Shown in pieces: positions 6,724 to 6,729 of a stretch of 6,729 nucleotides of DNA. The DNA comes from Pseudomonadota bacterium. Lineage in GTDB: Bacteria > Pseudomonadota > Gammaproteobacteria > Steroidobacterales > Steroidobacteraceae. Below the pieces are notes generated by a model. The model had not been told where the DNA came from. It saw nothing but the letters and a program-made list of their open reading frames with translations, and made no database searches. Position 1 is the stretch's first letter, and each line of letters opens with the position of its first letter. The position numbers and the translations under genes were made by a program. Where the stretch lies: NCBI GenBank assembly GCA_021817875.1, contig JAKAFQ010000238.1:1-6729 (forward strand), read 5' to 3'.

Positions 6724-6729
6724 TCCGAT

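Overview
The window is a tight run of plus-strand genes that ends in an insertion sequence. Organism: the genes are those of a Gram-negative proteobacterium (TolC-type outer membrane channel, Sec signal peptides, CysD-type ATP sulfurylase, IS256-family element), and much of the sequence is GC-rich. Beta- or gammaproteobacteria are the likeliest source, but nothing seen here fixes a genus.

Layout. Positions 3-842 are the C-terminal part of a PAPS-dependent sulfotransferase that enters from the left edge. Its frame is open except for one TAG at 126-128, exactly where the PAPS-binding loop should have Ser. After 17 bases comes a secreted subtilisin-fold peptidase carrying C-terminal Sel1 repeats (860-2872). 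Its stop overlaps by one base the start of a TolC-family outer membrane channel (2872-4284). After another 17 bases follows cysD (4302-5276), the PP-loop subunit of ATP sulfurylase. An IS256-family insertion sequence of about 1.47 kb (5254-6723) replaces the last few CysD codons. Its transposase (5357-6673) looks intact, and both terminal inverted repeats are visible. Only six bases lie beyond it.

How the genes may fit together. CysD, with a CysN or CysNC partner not in the window, makes APS on the way to PAPS. The sulfotransferase uses PAPS. TolC gives an outer-membrane exit, and the peptidase is exported. The set resembles in outline the Xanthomonas Rax pathway for a sulfated secreted peptide (RaxST sulfotransferase, RaxP/RaxQ PAPS synthesis, RaxC TolC channel), but no substrate, ABC transporter or adaptor is visible. 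A sulfation-plus-export locus is therefore an inference.

The sulfotransferase and cysD, the PAPS-using and PAPS-making genes, both carry visible lesions, while the two genes between them look intact. This suggests a locus in decay, unless the TAG is a sequence error. No RNA gene, CRISPR array, riboswitch or convincing promoter or terminator was found. No stretch over 300 bases lacks a gene.
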